Origin: Bacteroidales bacterium | Lineage (GTDB): Bacteria; Bacteroidota; Bacteroidia; Bacteroidales; VadinHA17 | Length of the DNA stretch: 5,061 bases | Assembly (NCBI GenBank): GCA_003155705.1 | Contig: PMEC01000250.1 | Location: 1,092 to 6,152, forward strand | Direction of reading: 5' to 3' | In this document: positions 1 through 5,061 of the stretch, piece by piece | How positions within the stretch are numbered: position 1 is the stretch's first letter | How the letters are laid out: every line of letters starts with the position of its first letter | Made by a program: the position numbers and the translations under genes | Notes under the pieces: model-generated | The model's database searches: none | What the model saw: only the letters and a program-made list of their open reading frames with translations | Told to the model about the DNA's origin: nothing

Positions 1-1415
1 GTCGGAATTCTGGGAACCCGTATTTCATCAGCCAGATAATTGCTGATTGTATTCGGGAGTATAAAATAACCATCACCGGCTGCCTGCATCAATGAGCTGG
101 CTCCCAGCCTGTTAGCACCGTGGTCTGAGAAGTTGGATTCTCCTATTGCATAAAGTCCTGGTATTGAAGTCATCAGTTCATAGTCAACCCATAATCCCCC
201 CATTGTATAATGACCTGCAGGGTAAATACGCATAGGTTCTTCATAGGGATCTATACCGGTGATTGTGTGATACATCTCAAACAAATTGCCATATTTATTC
301 TCAATTGAATTTTTACCCTGCTTTTTTATTTCATCTCTGAAGTCGAGATTCACAGCAAGTCCAGTCTCCCCGATGCCGAAGCCTGCATCGCACCGCTCTT
401 TGGCTGCTCTGGAGGCAACATCTCTTGGTACAAGGTTTCCGAAAGCAGGATATCTTCTTTCAAGAAAATAATCTCTTTCTTCCTCTGGTATATCATTTGC
501 CGGTCTTGAATCACCTTTTGTTTTTGGCACCCATACTCTCCCGTCGTTACGCAGTGATTCCGACATGAGAGTCAGTTTTGACTGGAATTCATTCAGCTGT
601 GGAACACATGTTGGATGTATCTGGACAAAGCTTGGATTGGCAAAGAATGCTCCTTTTTTATGAGCCTTCCATGCTGCTGAGGCATTTGAATTAACTGCAA
701 GGGTTGAAAGATAGTAAATTGTGCCATAGCCTCCTGTAGCAAGAACAACAGCATGGGACGAATGTCTTTCAATCTCTCCGGTTAACAAATTCCGGGTGAT
801 TATTCCTCTTGCTTTACCATCAATCACAACAAGATCAAGCATTTCACGACGTGGATACATTTTTACCGTTCCTTTTTTGATCTGCCTGTTGAGAGATGAA
901 TATGCTCCCAGCAAACACTGCTGACCCGTCTGGCCCTTTGCATAAAAAGTTCTTGACACCTGCACGCCTCCGAATGAGCGGGTATCGAGTGTTCCTCCGT
1001 AATCGCGTGCAAAAGGCACACCCAATGCCGTGTAATGATCAATCACTTCATTGCTTACTTCTGCAATTCTGTAAACATTTGCCTCACGGGCCCGGTAGTC
1101 TCCCCCTTTTATCATATCGTAGAACAGGCGGTAAATACTATCTCCGTCATTCTGATAGTTCTTTGCAGCATTGATTCCTCCCTGGGCTGCAACTGAATGC
1201 GCTCTTCTCGGAGAATCCTGGTAACAGAAGTTTTTTACACTATATCCGAGTTCTCCAAGTGCCGATGCAGCGCCAGCCCCCGATAAGCCGGTGCCAACAA
1301 CAATTATATCCAGCTTTTTCTTATTGGCGGGGTTAACCAGCTTAACTGATGCTTTGTACCGGGTCCATTTCTGTGCCAACGGACCATCGGGAATTTTTGA
1401 GTTTATTTTTGTCAT
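1..1415 (-). CDS. sdhA: Succinate dehydrogenase/fumarate reductase flavoprotein subunit (3'-truncated by window edge)
   Basis: Catalytic FAD subunit of succinate:quinone oxidoreductase, which interconverts succinate and fumarate on the cytoplasmic face of the membrane. The reading frame is open from the ATG at 1415 to the left edge, giving 471 of roughly 630-660 expected residues; the missing part is the C-terminal helical and capping region. Visible motifs in order: Rossmann FAD site GTGLSG (41-46); [11 protein letters not shown] with His73 as the probable covalent FAD attachment site; QIHPT (265-269, His267); PRD with Arg331, the expected proton-shuttle arginine; HYTMGG (His402); and [14 protein letters not shown] (431-444, Arg436). 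All expected dicarboxylate-site residues are present, with no frameshift. The [18 protein letters not shown] style resembles the Bacillus/Wolinella/Bacteroidetes type-B enzymes more than E. coli SdhA. It starts 22 bp after the cytochrome b gene, so they are probably cotranscribed. Direction in vivo (SDH or fumarate reductase) cannot be decided from sequence. No Shine-Dalgarno is visible. Confidence 0.97.
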   Translation of the reverse strand, partial: MTKINSKIPDGPLAQKWTRYKASVKLVNPANKKKLDIIVVGTGLSGAGAASALGELGYSVKNFCYQDSPRRAHSVAAQGGINAAKNYQNDGDSIYRLFYDMIKGGDYRAREANVYRIAEVSNEVIDHYTALGVPFARDYGGTLDTRSFGGVQVSRTFYAKGQTGQQCLLGAYSSLNRQIKKGTVKMYPRREMLDLVVIDGKARGIITRNLLTGEIERHSSHAVVLATGGYGTIYYLSTLAVNSNASAAWKAHKKGAFFANPSFVQIHPTCVPQLNEFQSKLTLMSESLRNDGRVWVPKTKGDSRPANDIPEEERDYFLERRYPAFGNLVPRDVASRAAKERCDAGFGIGETGLAVNLDFRDEIKKQGKNSIENKYGNLFEMYHTITGIDPYEEPMRIYPAGHYTMGGLWVDYELMTSIPGLYAIGESNFSDHGANRLGASSLMQAAGDGYFILPNTISNYLADEIRVPRIP

Positions 1416-1437
1416 GGTCTATTTTTATATTTTAATT

Positions 1438-2082
1438 CTACCTGAATTGCCAGAGGCAGATTGCAATAATGGCAAATCCTGACGGGATAGCAATCGCATA
1501 AACCCAGGCCAATACCTTTACAACCGGGGTCCATATCCTGTGGTTAAGTCCAAGTGTCTGGAAAGCTGAAGAAAAAGCATGATAGAGATGAAATCCCAGC
1601 AAGAGGAAGCAGGTGAGATAAATGAAATCATATGCAGGAATCTTAAAGAGATTATGTGCAACAGAATAAAAATTCTCCGGATCTCCTGATACCAATCCTA
1701 GCTTGATAAAATAAAAATTGAAAAAATGAAGAACAAGGAAAGTTAAAATGGAAGCCCCTGTCCAGATCATAAACCTTGAAAAGAAAGAGGTCTCTGATCT
1801 CTGACCACCTGCATAACCAACGGGACGAGCCAGCCAGTTCTGGATTTGCAGGAAAATTCCATAGCTGACATGAATCAGAATCACCGCCATCAGAACAATT
1901 TCCATAATTTTAATGACGGGAAAAGTAGCCATAAAATGAGCGGCTTTATTAAATGGTACGGGATCGCTTTTAAGGAGCAAAAGGTTGATGACAAAATGGA
2001 TTGGGAGAAATGTCAGAAGGAACAATCCCGCCAGCGCCATTACGAACTTCTTGGAGATCGAGGAAAACACTATTTTATCCAT
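1438..2082 (-). CDS. sdhC: Succinate dehydrogenase/fumarate reductase cytochrome b subunit (diheme, type B)
   Basis: Membrane anchor of succinate:quinone oxidoreductase, carrying electrons between the iron-sulfur subunit and the quinone pool through two b hemes. The 214-residue protein fits the b558 family in length. Five hydrophobic segments are visible at about 13-36, 56-80, 103-127, 150-175 and 187-211. Candidate heme ligands are His29 (FLPIHF) in helix 1, His71 (ILIHVSYG) in helix 2, His119 (VLHFF) in helix 3, and His165 or His168 (GFHLYHAF) in helix 4. This matches the four-histidine pattern known for the B. subtilis and W. succinogenes homologues. The motif FHLYHAFSSAFQTLGLNH (165-181 region) is characteristic of the Bacteroidetes-type subunit. 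It is first in the operon, followed by the flavoprotein gene. The ATG at 2082 is chosen because the protein then starts with a short polar leader before helix 1, as in the family. There is no clear ribosome binding site. Confidence 0.95.
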   Translation of the reverse strand: MDKIVFSSISKKFVMALAGLFLLTFLPIHFVINLLLLKSDPVPFNKAAHFMATFPVIKIMEIVLMAVILIHVSYGIFLQIQNWLARPVGYAGGQRSETSFFSRFMIWTGASILTFLVLHFFNFYFIKLGLVSGDPENFYSVAHNLFKIPAYDFIYLTCFLLLGFHLYHAFSSAFQTLGLNHRIWTPVVKVLAWVYAIAIPSGFAIIAICLWQFR

Positions 2083-2160
2083 TGTTCATGAGATATTTAC
2101 AGATCTGTCAGTGCAAAAGGAAATAATTAATTATAAAAATAATTGTATTTAATCACAATA

Positions 2161-2192
2161 ACAATTTATCCGGGTATGCTAATTAGCACAAA
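2161..2192 (-). promoter_or_regulatory. Candidate Bacteroidetes-type promoter for the sdhC-sdhA operon
   Basis: Read on the minus strand, TTTG (2192-2189) is followed after 20 bp by TAAATTGT (2168-2161). The known Bacteroidetes sigma-ABfr consensus is TTTG, 19-21 bp, TAnnTTTG. The -33 part and spacing fit, while the -7 part matches TAnnTT but not the last two bases. Transcription would begin near 2154, giving a leader of about 70 nt. The palindrome at 2177-2188 would sit in the spacer, where a bound protein could block polymerase. This is pattern matching only, in A/T-rich DNA where chance matches are easy. Confidence 0.35.
2177..2188. promoter_or_regulatory. Perfect 12-bp palindrome, possible operator
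   Basis: TGCTAATTAGCA reads the same on both strands. Its centre is at 2182.5, 21 bp (two helical turns) from the centre of the next palindrome, so dimers bound at both would lie on the same face of the DNA. It falls between the candidate -33 and -7 elements of the sdh promoter. The regulator, if any, is not recognised. Confidence 0.4.
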
Positions 2193-2196
2193 TTGC

Positions 2197-2210
2197 CCTT
2201 TCATGAAAGG
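2197..2210. promoter_or_regulatory. Perfect 14-bp palindrome, possible operator
   Basis: CCTTTCATGAAAGG is a perfect palindrome with no loop, more like a protein dimer site than an RNA hairpin. It lies just upstream of the candidate sdh -33 element and about 27 bp upstream of the hydrolase -7 element, so it could influence both genes. I do not recognise it as a known consensus site; it is not an FNR or CRP half-site pair. Confidence 0.4.
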
Positions 2211-2236
2211 ATATAACTCATAATTAAGAAAATGGC

Positions 2237-2244
2237 TAACTTTG
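2237..2244 (+). promoter_or_regulatory. TAACTTTG -7 element of a Bacteroidetes-type promoter for the hydrolase gene
   Basis: TAACTTTG matches the Bacteroidetes -7 consensus TAnnTTTG at every specified position. It ends only 7 bp before the ATG at 2252, separated by a run of A. No TTTG or TTG stands 19-21 bp upstream, so the -33 half is missing. If it is used, the transcript would start within or just before the start codon and be leaderless or nearly so. The alternative is that the match is chance and the real promoter lies further upstream. Confidence 0.4.
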
Positions 2245-2251
2245 AAAAAAA

Positions 2252-3064
2252 ATGATGGACAACTTTTTAAGATACAAAGAAGGGAAAATTCACTATTATG
2301 ATATTGGTAAAGGAAGTACAATTGTTCTGATTCATGGCTACCTTGAATCAGCTGAAATCTGGAATAGTTTAGCTGCTAAACTATCGAAAAGATTCCGGAT
2401 AATTTCAGTAGACTTACCAGGTCATGGATTTTCAGATATTTTTGAAAAGTCAAGTTCAATGGAGTCTATGGCAACTATGATCAGGGAGTTGCTTGATAGC
2501 CTTGATATTAATAAAGTTTTCCTTGCAGGTCATTCTCTCGGCGGGTATGTCACTCTTGCTTTTCTGGAAATGTTCCCAGAGAGACTCACTGGTTACTGCC
2601 TGTTCCATTCACACCCTTTCGCTGATTCGCCTCAAGCAATCAAAAAAAGGGAAAGAGAAATAAAAATAGTTATGGCAGGTAAAAAGGACCTGATGTATCC
2701 CGACAACGTAAACAAAATGTTTGCAATTAATAATTTAGATAAATTCTCTGAAGAGCTTTTGCATTCAAAAGATATTGCTTCCCGGATATCTGCTGAAGGA
2801 ATCATTGCGGTTCTGAAGGGAATGATTGCGAGACCTTCAAGGTTATCGATCATGGAGAAAGGTATTGTGCCGTGTCTTTGGATCTTAGGTTCGATGGATA
2901 ATCATATTCCTTGCCAATCCATTCAGAAAAAAGTCATTCTGCCAGCTGGTGCGAAAGTTATAATCCTTGAAAATTCCGGTCACATGGGGTTTGTTGAGGA
3001 GGAGGGAAGGACTATTAAGATAATTACAGAATTTGTTGAAAAGTTGAAGACCCGCCTTCGCTAA
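2252..3064 (+). CDS. Alpha/beta hydrolase, substrate unknown
   Basis: A 270-residue single-domain alpha/beta-hydrolase fold enzyme of normal length for the family, probably cytoplasmic because no signal peptide or membrane segment is seen. The core is recognisable in order: strand plus oxyanion turn IVLIHGYLES (24-33), DLPGHGFSD (54-62), nucleophile elbow GHSLGG with Ser95, a lid region at about 120-200 rich in Lys and Glu, the acid loop LGSMDNHIP with Asp216, and NSGHMGF with His244. The Ser-Asp-His triad is therefore complete, and activity as an esterase or C-C/C-X bond hydrolase is likely, but the lid gives no clue to the substrate. Two ATG codons are adjacent (2252 and 2255) and either could start. 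It stands alone, divergent from the sdh operon and convergent with the protease gene. The last four codons (TRLR) and the stop lie in or at the edge of a palindromic repeat, so the C-terminus may have been altered by repeat insertion. Confidence 0.93.
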   Translation: MMDNFLRYKEGKIHYYDIGKGSTIVLIHGYLESAEIWNSLAAKLSKRFRIISVDLPGHGFSDIFEKSSSMESMATMIRELLDSLDINKVFLAGHSLGGYVTLAFLEMFPERLTGYCLFHSHPFADSPQAIKKREREIKIVMAGKKDLMYPDNVNKMFAINNLDKFSEELLHSKDIASRISAEGIIAVLKGMIARPSRLSIMEKGIVPCLWILGSMDNHIPCQSIQKKVILPAGAKVIILENSGHMGFVEEEGRTIKIITEFVEKLKTRLR

Positions 3065-3076
3065 AGCTATGGCGGG
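3051..3076 (+). repeat. REP-like palindromic repeat, copy 1 (overlaps the hydrolase 3' end)
   Basis: CCCGCC (3051-3056) and GGCGGG (3071-3076) form a six-base-pair stem around the inner sequence TTCGCTAAAGCTAT. The element covers the hydrolase stop codon at 3062-3064. Its central 24 bp match the reverse complement of copy 2 at 3124-3147 except for two adjacent bases (AT here, TC there). The GC-rich hairpin contrasts sharply with the A/T-rich surroundings. It resembles short palindromic elements scattered through intergenic DNA of Bacteroidetes genomes, but copy number elsewhere cannot be seen here. Confidence 0.8.
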
Positions 3077-3096
3077 TAAGAGTTGAAATGTTGAAT

Positions 3097-3111
3097 AGGA
3101 GGCTCACTCCT
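3097..3111. repeat. Small stem-loop between the two repeat copies
   Basis: AGGAG (3097-3101) can pair with CTCCT (3107-3111) across the five-base loop GCTCA. It sits midway between the two larger hairpins and may be part of the same composite element. The stem is short, so chance is possible. Confidence 0.3.
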
Positions 3112-3122
3112 CACGCCCTTCG

Positions 3123-3148
3123 ACCGCCGAAGCTTTAGCGAAGGCGGT
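3123..3148 (-). repeat. REP-like palindromic repeat, copy 2 (inverted)
   Basis: ACCGCC (3123-3128) pairs with GGCGGT (3143-3148). Inside it, GC TTTA GC (3132-3139) can close a small tetraloop, leaving GAA opposite GAA as an internal loop of possible sheared G-A pairs. It is the inverted partner of copy 1, the two outer edges facing the two convergent genes. Either hairpin could form a bidirectional transcription terminator or protect mRNA 3' ends, although no T-run follows either one. The two copies could also pair with each other into a 24-bp stem with a 46-base loop. Confidence 0.8.
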
Positions 3149-3167
3149 TACACATTTCATCTTCCTC

Positions 3168-4772
3168 TTACTTCTTCAGAAAATCAATCGCATATTTCAG
3201 AGTGGAATCTATCTTTTCCCATATTGGGTAAAATCCTTTGTTATCAATAATATTTCTTGCAATATAGGCTTTAAGCTGAGTGTGGATGATTTTTCCGGAG
3301 ATTTTTAATCCGGCCGGATCAGGCTTTACTCCATTACCAGAGGCAAATTTTACAAACTGATCGAGAAGCAACTGCTTATCAAGCCAATTTTCCATTTCTC
3401 CGGCTTCAGTGAATTTTTTCAGAACTTCCCTGTTGTTTTCAGTATATTTAATTGCAAATTTGTAAATAAGAGCTGAATTCCTGACCTTGAGAAAGTAACC
3501 TGAAATTCCGGTTGTGTCGGCCGGCACAAATTTGTCGGGCATTATGCCTCCACCACCATATACTGTTCTGCCTTCAGGTGTTTTAAATTTCAGTGAATCA
3601 GAGAAATGAATACTATCAGATACTTCAAATTCACCCCTAGCATACCTGTCATTAAGTTCTGCATAATATTTATCCACACCCTTGTTGTAGGGCTTTTGAA
3701 TTGATCTGCCGGTTGGTGTATAATACCTTGCGATTGTGAGTCTCATTCCGGAACCATCTGTGAACATAATCGGTTCCTGAACAAGTCCTTTCCCAAATGA
3801 ACGACGTCCGATAATTGTTCCCCTGTCATTATCCTGAATTGCTCCCGCCAGTATTTCACTTGCTGATGCGCTGTATTCGTCAATAAGAACTATTAAATCG
3901 CCTGTTTCAAATTCTCCTTTACCGGTGGCTGTAGCATCATTACGAGGCTGAGAGCGTCCTTTCGTATAAACAATGAGTTGTCCCTGTTTCAGGAACTGAT
4001 TTGCTATCTGTGTGGCAGCGTCCATAACCCCCCCTGAATTTTCTCTCAGATCCAATATCAGTTTTGTCATGCCCTTCTCCTTGAGCTCCCTTAATCCTTT
4101 CATGAATTCCTCAAAGGTCGTCATGGAAAAACTGGTTATCTTGATGTACCCGGTACTTTCATTTACCATGTAGGATACATCCACACTAATAACAGGAATT
4201 TTATCCCGTGTTATTTCAAAAGGAAGGAGGTCGTCATGGCTCTTTCTGAGTATCTTCAATTTAACTTTGGTACCTCTTGGCCCCTTTAGCATCCCCATAA
4301 CACCTTCCTCACTGATTTTTTTCCCGGCAACCAATGAATCATTTATATAAATTATCTTATCTCCGGCCTGAAGTCCGACTTTTTCAGAAGGGCCTCCATG
4401 TATCGTTCCGATAACCAATATGGTATCAGTAAGCATGTTAAATGAAATGCCAATCCCTTCAAAATTACCTTGCAGAGGTTCATTGGCTCTTTTAAGATCT
4501 TTTGCAGGTATATAAATAGAATGCGGGTCCAGCTTTTTAAGCATGGCAGGTATTGCAGCTTCTTCGAGATCTTTTCTGTTCACCGAATCTACATAACTAT
4601 CTTCAATAATCCTGAGAACATTGTTGAGCTTGTCGTTTTTTAATCTAACACCTGCATTAGGCAGAACCATGTTCCTGGCAGGAAGATATATACCAATAAG
4701 TATTCCTATTACAAGTGAGAATGAAATAATTAAGGGCAGGGAAACACCTCTTTTCGGATTATTGTAATTCAT
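3168..4772 (-). CDS. S41 family C-terminal processing protease (CtpA/Prc-like)
   Basis: Membrane-anchored serine protease of the S41A family, which cleaves near the C-termini of envelope proteins on the outer side of the cytoplasmic membrane. The 534-residue product has an N-terminal signal anchor at about 11-29, a leading helical segment with LDPHSIYIP (81-89), a PDZ domain (about 102-180, with FEGIGISF and GLQAGDKIIYIN), and the catalytic core. Catalytic Ser303 is in EYSASASE, Lys328 in FGKG, and Gln332 in GKGLVQ; the 25- and 4-residue spacings equal those of Prc and CtpB. A C-terminal extension of about 170 residues follows the core, as is usual in Bacteroidetes members. The frame can be extended upstream to a TTG at 4868, but that lies deep in the deaminase gene and would put a second hydrophobic stretch before the anchor. 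The ATG at 4772 is preferred. It overlaps the deaminase stop by 14 bp, implying translational coupling. Confidence 0.95.
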   Translation of the reverse strand: MNYNNPKRGVSLPLIISFSLVIGILIGIYLPARNMVLPNAGVRLKNDKLNNVLRIIEDSYVDSVNRKDLEEAAIPAMLKKLDPHSIYIPAKDLKRANEPLQGNFEGIGISFNMLTDTILVIGTIHGGPSEKVGLQAGDKIIYINDSLVAGKKISEEGVMGMLKGPRGTKVKLKILRKSHDDLLPFEITRDKIPVISVDVSYMVNESTGYIKITSFSMTTFEEFMKGLRELKEKGMTKLILDLRENSGGVMDAATQIANQFLKQGQLIVYTKGRSQPRNDATATGKGEFETGDLIVLIDEYSASASEILAGAIQDNDRGTIIGRRSFGKGLVQEPIMFTDGSGMRLTIARYYTPTGRSIQKPYNKGVDKYYAELNDRYARGEFEVSDSIHFSDSLKFKTPEGRTVYGGGGIMPDKFVPADTTGISGYFLKVRNSALIYKFAIKYTENNREVLKKFTEAGEMENWLDKQLLLDQFVKFASGNGVKPDPAGLKISGKIIHTQLKAYIARNIIDNKGFYPIWEKIDSTLKYAIDFLKK

Positions 4773-5061
4773 AAATATTATTTTCAGGGTCAATAAAAAC
4801 CAGCTCAATACCGGCACGTTTAAGAAGATCAAGACCGTCGGTATTATGGTATCTGTTGCAGTAAACAACTCTTTTTATCCCCGACTGGATAATAAGTTTG
4901 GCACACTCCATGCACGGTGAAGTAGTGACATATAATGTTGAATTTTCACTCGAATTATGGGATTTTGCTACCTTGGTAATTGCATTTGCCTCAGCATGAA
5001 GAACATACGGTTTGGTGACATTATTTTCGTCTTCACAGATATTTTCAAATCCGGACGGTGT
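4759..5061 (-). CDS. Deoxycytidylate (dCMP) deaminase, 5'-truncated by window edge
   Basis: Cytoplasmic zinc enzyme that deaminates dCMP to dUMP, feeding thymidylate synthesis. Only the C-terminal 100 residues are visible; about 40-60 N-terminal residues, including the first zinc-site strand and start, lie beyond the right edge. The zinc site is clear: HAE (His22 ligand and Glu24 general acid/base, numbered from the first visible codon) and SPCMEC (Cys50 and Cys53). The preceding TPSGFENICEDE matches the nucleotide-binding TPSG loop seen in dCMP deaminases of the ComEB type, which argues against tRNA adenosine deaminase or riboflavin deaminase. The end, KRAGIELVFI, is the usual last strand. 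The TAA at 4761-4759 lies within the first codons of the S41 protease gene, so this gene is upstream in a two-gene or larger operon. Confidence 0.93.
   Translation of the reverse strand, partial: TPSGFENICEDENNVTKPYVLHAEANAITKVAKSHNSSENSTLYVTTSPCMECAKLIIQSGIKRVVYCNRYHNTDGLDLLKRAGIELVFIDPENNIYELQ

Larger units (their letters stand above)
2083..2251. promoter_or_regulatory. Divergent control region between sdhC and the hydrolase gene
   Basis: This 169-bp A/T-rich gap lies between two genes transcribed away from each other, so it should hold promoters for both. It contains two perfect GC-bearing palindromes (2177-2188 and 2197-2210), an AT-only palindrome ATAATTAATTAT (2123-2134), and one candidate promoter in each direction, listed separately. 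I see no tRNA, small ORF of note or riboswitch-like structure. Confidence 0.7.

Noticed and set aside
286..1482. Three plus-strand open frames of 61-92 codons (286-471, 896-1174, 1291-1482).
   Set aside because: They lie opposite the intact, motif-rich flavoprotein gene (the last also crossing into the end of the cytochrome b gene), have no recognisable domains or start signals, and are antisense shadows.
2075..2089. Five-codon minus-strand frame (MNNG and stop) overlapping the sdhC start, as a possible regulatory leader peptide.
   Set aside because: It is too short to separate from chance, has no ribosome binding site, and no attenuator structure is seen around it.
1846..2091. Plus-strand open frame of 81 codons.
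   Set aside because: It is antisense to the cytochrome b gene, polar and repetitive in composition, with no family resemblance.
2123..2134. AT-only palindrome ATAATTAATTAT.
   Set aside because: Self-complementary runs of A and T are expected by chance in such A/T-rich intergenic DNA.
2632..2853. Minus-strand open frame of 73 codons inside the hydrolase gene.
   Set aside because: It is antisense to a hydrolase with a complete catalytic triad and has no independent support.
3065..3167. CRISPR-like array or attachment site in the repeat-bearing gap.
   Set aside because: There are only two copies, inverted and each palindromic, with no regular spacers, and no integrase or cas gene is in the window.
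4773..4868. Extension of the S41 protease by 32 residues to a TTG start.
   Set aside because: The extension is wholly inside the deaminase coding frame and adds a second hydrophobic stretch before the natural signal anchor; the ATG at 4772 gives a normal N-terminus.

Overview
The window looks like a piece of a Bacteroidota (Bacteroidetes) chromosome, most likely an anaerobic or facultative Bacteroidales-like organism. The evidence is a type-B, Bacteroidetes-style succinate dehydrogenase/fumarate reductase in the order C-A, an S41 processing protease with a long C-terminal extension next to a dCMP deaminase, starts preceded by A/T-rich sequence instead of clear Shine-Dalgarno sites, and a TAnnTTTG-type promoter element. 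This assignment comes from recognising families by eye, not from a database search.

Layout. Positions 1-1415 (minus) hold the N-terminal 471 residues of the flavoprotein subunit (sdhA/frdA), whose 3' end lies beyond the left edge. Upstream of it, 22 bp away, is the diheme cytochrome b membrane subunit (1438-2082, minus). The iron-sulfur subunit would be expected further left, outside the window. A 169-bp divergent gap (2083-2251) separates this operon from an alpha/beta hydrolase on the plus strand (2252-3064). The gap holds two perfect palindromes whose centres are 21 bp apart, plus candidate promoters for both directions. A 103-bp convergent gap (3065-3167) then carries two inverted copies of a GC-rich hairpin repeat. 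The first copy starts inside the hydrolase gene and supplies its stop codon. Next come an S41 C-terminal processing protease (3168-4772, minus) and the 3' part of a dCMP deaminase (4759-5061, minus), which overlap by 14 bp and are probably translationally coupled.

Function. The sdhC-sdhA pair encodes membrane-bound succinate:quinone oxidoreductase, interconverting succinate and fumarate with the (mena)quinone pool. The deaminase serves thymidylate precursor supply, and the protease acts in the cell envelope; their pairing looks like shared transcription, not a shared pathway. The hydrolase is a free-standing enzyme of unknown substrate.

All genes belong to familiar families and I see no new multi-gene system. 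The items most worth following are the inverted repeat pair, one copy of which appears to have rewritten the end of the hydrolase gene, and the paired palindromes in the divergent control region.
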